NCBI GenBank assembly: GCA_029204225.1
Contig: CM055093.1
Location: 3,874,056 to 3,938,055 of the forward strand
Length of the DNA: 64,000 nucleotides
Origin: Diphasiastrum complanatum
Lineage: Eukaryota; Streptophyta; Lycopodiopsida; Lycopodiales; Lycopodiaceae
Reading direction: 5' to 3'
The position numbers and the translations under genes were made by a program. Shown here piece by piece: positions 59,639 through 64,000 of this stretch; positions within the stretch are counted from its first letter, which is position 1, and each line of letters starts with the position of its first letter. The notes under the pieces were generated by a model, which had not been told where the DNA came from, did not search any database, and saw only the letters and a list, made by a program, of their open reading frames with translations.

Positions 59639-60762
59639 TGTCGGAAAATAGGATAGATAATGTAATGCGGAAACTTCCTACTTCCAATGCATGACTACGC
59701 CTATCAAAAATTAAACAAAGTAGTAGTGACGAAATCACGTTCAATCTTTAGCAACTAACTTTGAAATCGCTAGATACTAAGTGATTACGTAGCCAAACAT
59801 AAAGTATTGAATTCTCAGACAATTTCTATTAGTTACAAAAGTAATATTGAGATGCATGAATTCTGACGTATACTGAATGCAATAAGAAGATAGTATTGAT
59901 TCACAAAAACAAAATCAGATGCTAATGAGCGCAAAACAATAGCGGATAGAAATCGTGCACTCTAAGTTGTCTCTGAGTAACTGAGAATAAGTCTGATAAT
60001 AAGCAGCTCTGCTGATAAGCAGTAGCGCAATAGCAACTCTAAAATAAATCTCTAAAAGACTGAGCTAGAATGCTCAAGAGAGTTTAAGCTTGAAAGCTTG
60101 ATAGAGAGCTAACAACAATACTTTTTGATTGTGAATGATCTGCTTGATAAGAGCACAGGAAGCGTCGTGTAATAACACTCAACTCTCTCACAATTCACAA
60201 TGTTGACTCGTTGCTTCCGAACTTGAAAAGAGATGTATGAACAGCTGATTTATACTAAATAATTAGGTCGTCAAATGCGATTGCCAGTTGGCTGGTGTCC
60301 GCTGGCATTCATCCAGTTCCTTCTCAAAAATTGATTGCTGATAAGCGGTGAAAATTGGCCGTAAACAGTCAGTCTGCATAAATGAACTAAAACCGTCATT
60401 CTGCAGAAATGAACTAAAACTGCCACAGGCAACAGTGTCAGCTTTTTGCGAAAAAGGCGACAGTGTCAAAAAATCTCATTTCCTTAATATTGGGGTAGCC
60501 CCACACTTTGCCAGAGTCATTTCCTTAACATTTGAGGCACTATGAAAAATGCGAAAAATGCGACTCTGCATTTTTACTTGCAATTCCTGATGGGCGAAAA
60601 ATGCGACACTGTTGTCAAACTCCGTGTAATTCTGCAGACTGTGTAAAAACACTTGTAAATCTGTAGACTGTGTAAAGACATGGGAAAATCCGCAGAACTG
60701 GATAAACAATGGATGAGGATTAAAACCGATTAGTCGATTAGTAAGAAGGAGAATAATCAACA
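59639..60762 (-). repeat. 3' LTR of copia D
   Basis: 1124 bp; plus-strand ends TGTCGGAAAATA and GAATAATCAACA, so TG...CA in both senses. It is preceded in the minus sense by the polypurine tract at 60763-60771. The base run GGTAC at 59634-59638 is the candidate target duplication; its partner lies outside the window. Confidence 0.85.
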
Positions 60763-60771
60763 CTCCCCCTT
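60763..60771 (-). other. Polypurine tract of copia D
   Basis: The minus strand reads AAGGGGGAG directly before LTR start TGTTGATTATTC, the canonical plant copia arrangement. Confidence 0.9.
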
Positions 60772-62283
60772 AATCTGAATCCTTGAATGCCTTGACCTTC
60801 AAACTTAGTTCTACACAAAATCTTCTGTGTGCTTCCAAACTTAATGCTTTGGTAAAAATATCTGCTGTCATATCTTGCGTTCTACAACACTGCAATCTAA
60901 CCTCTTCGTTGAGAACTTTGCTTCTGACGAAATGATACTTCAGTTCAATGTGCTTACTCCTAGAATGAAATCTAGGGTTGGCTGATAAAGCAATGACACT
61001 TTGATTATCACAAAATAATGTCGTCGGAGCATATTGATTCAGACCGATATCTGAGAGTAAGTTCCTCAACCAAATTGCTTCCTTTGTTGCTTGAGAGGCT
61101 GCGATATACTCTGATTCAGTGGAAGATAGAGCTATTGAAGATTGCTTGCGACTGTTCCAAGAAATTGGACCATTGTTGAGGAAGAATGTAAATCCGAAAG
61201 TGGATTTACGAGTGTCTAAATCTCCTGCCCAACTTGCATCTGTGTAACCACTAAGTAAATTGAGTTTGTCGTTGCCGACTGCTCCATAACAAATGCAAAA
61301 GTCCATAGTAGCTCGAAGACATCTCATGACTCTGATAAGAGCCTTTCAATGTGTTACACCAGGATTAGTCATAAACTGACTGAGAGAGCTGACTGCAAAA
61401 GCTATGTCTAGCCTGGTACAGATCATGGCGTACATAAGAGATCCTATAATAGAATGGTAAGGATACTCACGCATCTGCTGCTTCTCATGAATTGTTTGGA
61501 GACACTGGGCCTTTGACAATTTGAGACTTGGTTTCATTGGTGAGAGAGCTAACTTGCAATTAATCAGATTATATCTGACTAACATGTTGTAGATGTACCT
61601 CTGTTGTGTAATGTAGACCAACTTCTGTTTTCTGTCTCTGTGGATTTGTATACCAAGGCAGAAATGAGCTTCGCCCAGATTGGTCATGTCGAATTCGGAT
61701 AACATTGTCTTGGCCTCTTTTATCAGATCGGTACTATTACTGAAAAGCAATGTATCATCCACGTATAAAGTCATAATGATAAAAGACTGCTGCACTGCTT
61801 TGAAGTAAACATTTGAATTTGAAGAGCTAGGTGTGTAGCCGTGATCAATAAGTAAAGTATTGATCCTTTGAAACCATGCTCGAGCAGATTGCTTCAAGCC
61901 ATAAAGTGCCTTAACATGACTGTGTTTACCTTTGATAATATAACCTTCGGGTTGCACCATGTAAATGTCTTCTTCGATAACTCCATTGAGATATGCTGTT
62001 TGTACATCCATTGGATGTATTTCCAAATTTGCTGCAGCGGCAAATGATAGCAAAGTCGAATAGAAGAATGCTTGACTACTAGATTGAAGGTCTAAGTGTA
62101 ATCGACGTTGTATACCTGAGAAAATCCTCTGGCGACAAGTCGTGCCTTTCTCCTGTTGATGCTTCCATCTGCATTGTACTTGACTTTGAAAATCCATTTG
62201 CAATCAACTACGTTTCTGCTAGCAGGTAATTCGACAATTATCCATGTTTGGTTCTTGATAAGAGATGAATACTCTTTATCCAT
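60770..62283 (-). pseudogene. Copia D reverse transcriptase and RNase H
   Basis: Read leftward: VVDCKWIFKVKYNADGSINR and ARLVARGFSQVYNVDYT (62230-62095). After a frame change come HPMDVQTAYLNGVIEEDIYM, YGLKQSARAWFQRI, LYVDDTLLFS (YVDD at 61754-61765) and NLGEAHFCLGIQIHRD. A single stop near 61343 (in NPGVTH*, where Trp is expected) precedes RNase H in the same frame. RNase H has SGYTDASWAGDLDTRKSTFG, ALSSTESEYIAASQATKEA, FCDNQSVIALSANPRFHSRS, KHIELKYHFVR and TADIFTKAL, ending KAFKDSD* next to the polypurine tract. All catalytic residues are present. One frameshift (about 62200) and one nonsense codon disable it. Confidence 0.92.
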
Positions 62284-63316
62284 AGCTTCTTTCCAAAGAT
62301 CTGAATCAGGGTGACTGAGTGCCTCTTGGACAGACGTCGGTTCCTGAACAAGGTAGGTTGCAGACTCGTCGATATACCGGTTAGGTGGTTTGCTTGCTCT
62401 TGAAGATCTTCTGGGTAATAGAGGAAGTTGATCATTTTCATCATACTATAGTTGCTGAACTGCAACACATCATCTTCTGATTCGCCGTTGATTTGTTGTT
62501 CATCAAAAGTAGAAGAGCTTGGACCTTCAATGGGAATAGTCGACTGAGGAACTGGAAAGTTTAATATGGTAGGAGAATCTACATGGGCACCGCTTTTTCC
62601 TTTGAGGTCTTGAAACTGATCTTCGATGAAGATGACATCTCGACTAGTGAATATCTTCAATTCGATGGGATCGAACAACTTGTAGGCTTGATCTGAAGTA
62701 GTGTAGCTGATGAAAATACATTTGATACTTTGGAAGTCGAGTTTCTTCCTGAGATCACAAGGTATCTGCGCAAAAGCAGTACATCCAAAACTCGTAGGTT
62801 TGATAAAGAAGGTTTGTTACCTGTCCAAACTTCGAATGGTGTTTTGTCTGAGAGACCTTTAGTAGGACATCTGTTCTGAATATAGGTTGTTGTTGAAACA
62901 GCTTCAGCCCAGAAGGACTTTGGAAGTGTCGCATGTGATAACATGCACTTTGCCGATTCAACTAAGATTCTGTTCTTTCTCTTAGCAAGACCATTTGACT
63001 GAGGCGAATAGGAGGTAATGTATTGTTGCTCAATGCCGTTGTTAAGGCAATACTCCTTGAATTCGGTGGAGATGTATTCTCCCCCGTTATCTGACCTCAG
63101 TGCTTTGATTCGTTTGCCAGTTTGATTCTCAACATGCTCTTTGAATTGTCTGAATTTGATGAAAGCCTCTGATTTCTGTTTAATGAAATAAACAGCTGTT
63201 TTTCTGGAGAATTCGTCAATAAAAGTAATGAAATACTTTGCATCTAGCAATGAAGGAGTTTGCATAGGTCCACATATATCTGTATGACAACATCTAACAG
63301 AGCTTTTGCTGCATGC
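62284..63316 (-). pseudogene. Copia D integrase
   Basis: LLDAKYFITFIDEFSRKTAV (first Asp), ALRSDNGGEYISTEFKEYCL (second Asp), YSPQSNGLAKRKNRILVESA (the Glu of NG-AER replaced by Lys), LPKSFWAEAVSTTTYIQNRC and CPTKGLSDKTPFEVWTGNKP. A frameshift near 62670 leads to EIFTSRDVIFIEDQFQDLKG and a Ser-rich linker before RT. A stop at about 63318 separates it from the upstream part in the same frame. The NGLAK change would itself kill catalysis. Confidence 0.9.
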
Positions 63317-64000
63317 CTATGGTTTGTTTCTAAAAGGAATCCTAGCCTGCTTTCGAAAGATGCAACTATGACAGACAGGGAGATCGACTTTACCAGAAGG
63401 ATAGTCGAGATCAAGAACCATGGATTGTCTGGACATGTTTAAAACAGATGCATAATTCAAGTGTCCTAAGCGATGATGCCATAGTAATGCTTTATTGACT
63501 AGAACAGAGGTTTTCAAGGCTTGACTAGACTCAGAATAACAATGTGCCAATCTATATAAGTAACCCCGTCTCTTGCCGAGTGCAAGGATCTTATTACTCC
63601 TATCAATAATTTTGCATTGATCAGATTCGAATTCTACCTTATGACCTAAATCTGTAATTCTACTTACTGATAACAGATTTGTAGAGAGTTTAGGAACATA
63701 TAAGACCTTTGGTAGTAGTTTGAATTGATCATGCTGGAATCGCAATCTTACAGTACCTTCACCTTCAATAGTGTGAGTACTATTGTCATCAAGATGAACA
63801 AATTTCTTCGTGCTGTAAGGCTTGTTGGAGTTGAAAATCTCACGTTGATTGGTCATGTGTTGAGTTGCTCCAAAATCAAGAAACCATGAATCATCCAAAA
63901 ATGCGCTTTGGTCTTTGACCATGAATGTGCCTTCGTCCACTTCGACCTGGGGAGATGATGAAACTGTGTTTGCATGTTAATCAGGTTGCTTGGCTGCATT
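63317..64000 (-). pseudogene. Copia D protease and GAG-pre-integrase region (continues past window)
   Basis: SWFLDFGATQHMTNQREIFN is the copia protease active site, DFGAT instead of the usual DSGAT. It continues with VRLRFQHDQFKLLPKVLYVP, KLSTNLLSVSRITDLGHKVE and ALLWHHRLGHLNYASVLNMS (the HHRLGH zinc-binding start of integrase), then PVCHSCIFRKQARIPF (CxxC). The open frame runs from 63940; sequence to 64000 is the end of the Gag-PR junction. The zinc-binding His and Cys residues are intact. Confidence 0.9.

Overview
This is nuclear DNA of a land plant with a large, transposon-rich genome. Two observations support this: a multi-exon gene of the plant ROOT UV-B SENSITIVE (DUF647) family with GT-AG introns, and a second spliced gene whose product starts with a Ser-rich plastid-type transit peptide. 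Plant-type Ty1/copia and Ty3/gypsy retroelement debris makes up most of the rest. I cannot fix the lineage from this window; a fern or gymnosperm-like genome would fit, but that is inference. I saw no bacterial operons, tRNA, rRNA or CRISPR.

Layout. 1-700: decayed gypsy RT/RNase H. About 705-7560 (minus): a gypsy-related element with a multi-zinc-knuckle Gag and a retropepsin, but with a 2.7-kb unidentified ORF where RT/RNase H/integrase would be. 7780-12490 (minus): copia remnants and a copia element with both LTRs. 13672-15420: three LTR pieces in a row, one with a long (AG)n. 15421-22820: gypsy and copia fragments in both orientations, including a protease joined to an integrase tail and a chromovirus integrase/chromodomain. 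22841-26490 (plus): a copia element with a tandemly repeated primer-binding site. 26507-30762: an LTR piece and 3.7 kb of non-coding, element-like DNA. 30773-35782 (minus): a second gypsy-related Gag-only element with a tRNA-Asp-type primer site and a 148-bp tandem repeat. 36307-36416: a (GA)n tract.

Host genes. At 38792-45502 (plus) lies a 13-exon RUS5-like gene whose spliced reading is 545 codons. It is preceded by degenerate tandem repeats and followed by an extra exon-like segment. At 56055-57243 (plus) is a 5-exon gene for a small putative thylakoid or plastid protein of unknown function, with LTR sequence starting 24 bp after the stop codon.

Between and after these genes: 47535-52416 holds a gypsy/copia nest (minus), itself cut by a plus-strand LTR at 52417. 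52417-54675 has two facing LTRs, one with a triplicated primer-binding site. 57577-59638 is a small non-autonomous LTR element whose upstream LTR is interrupted by a copia element (59639 to the window end, minus).

The most unusual signals are the two independent tandem primer-binding-site arrays (35-bp and 31-bp periods) and the pair of related gypsy-like elements that keep Gag (and protease in one) but have no polymerase. Nearly all retroelement reading frames carry stops or frameshifts; only the two host genes read cleanly after splicing.
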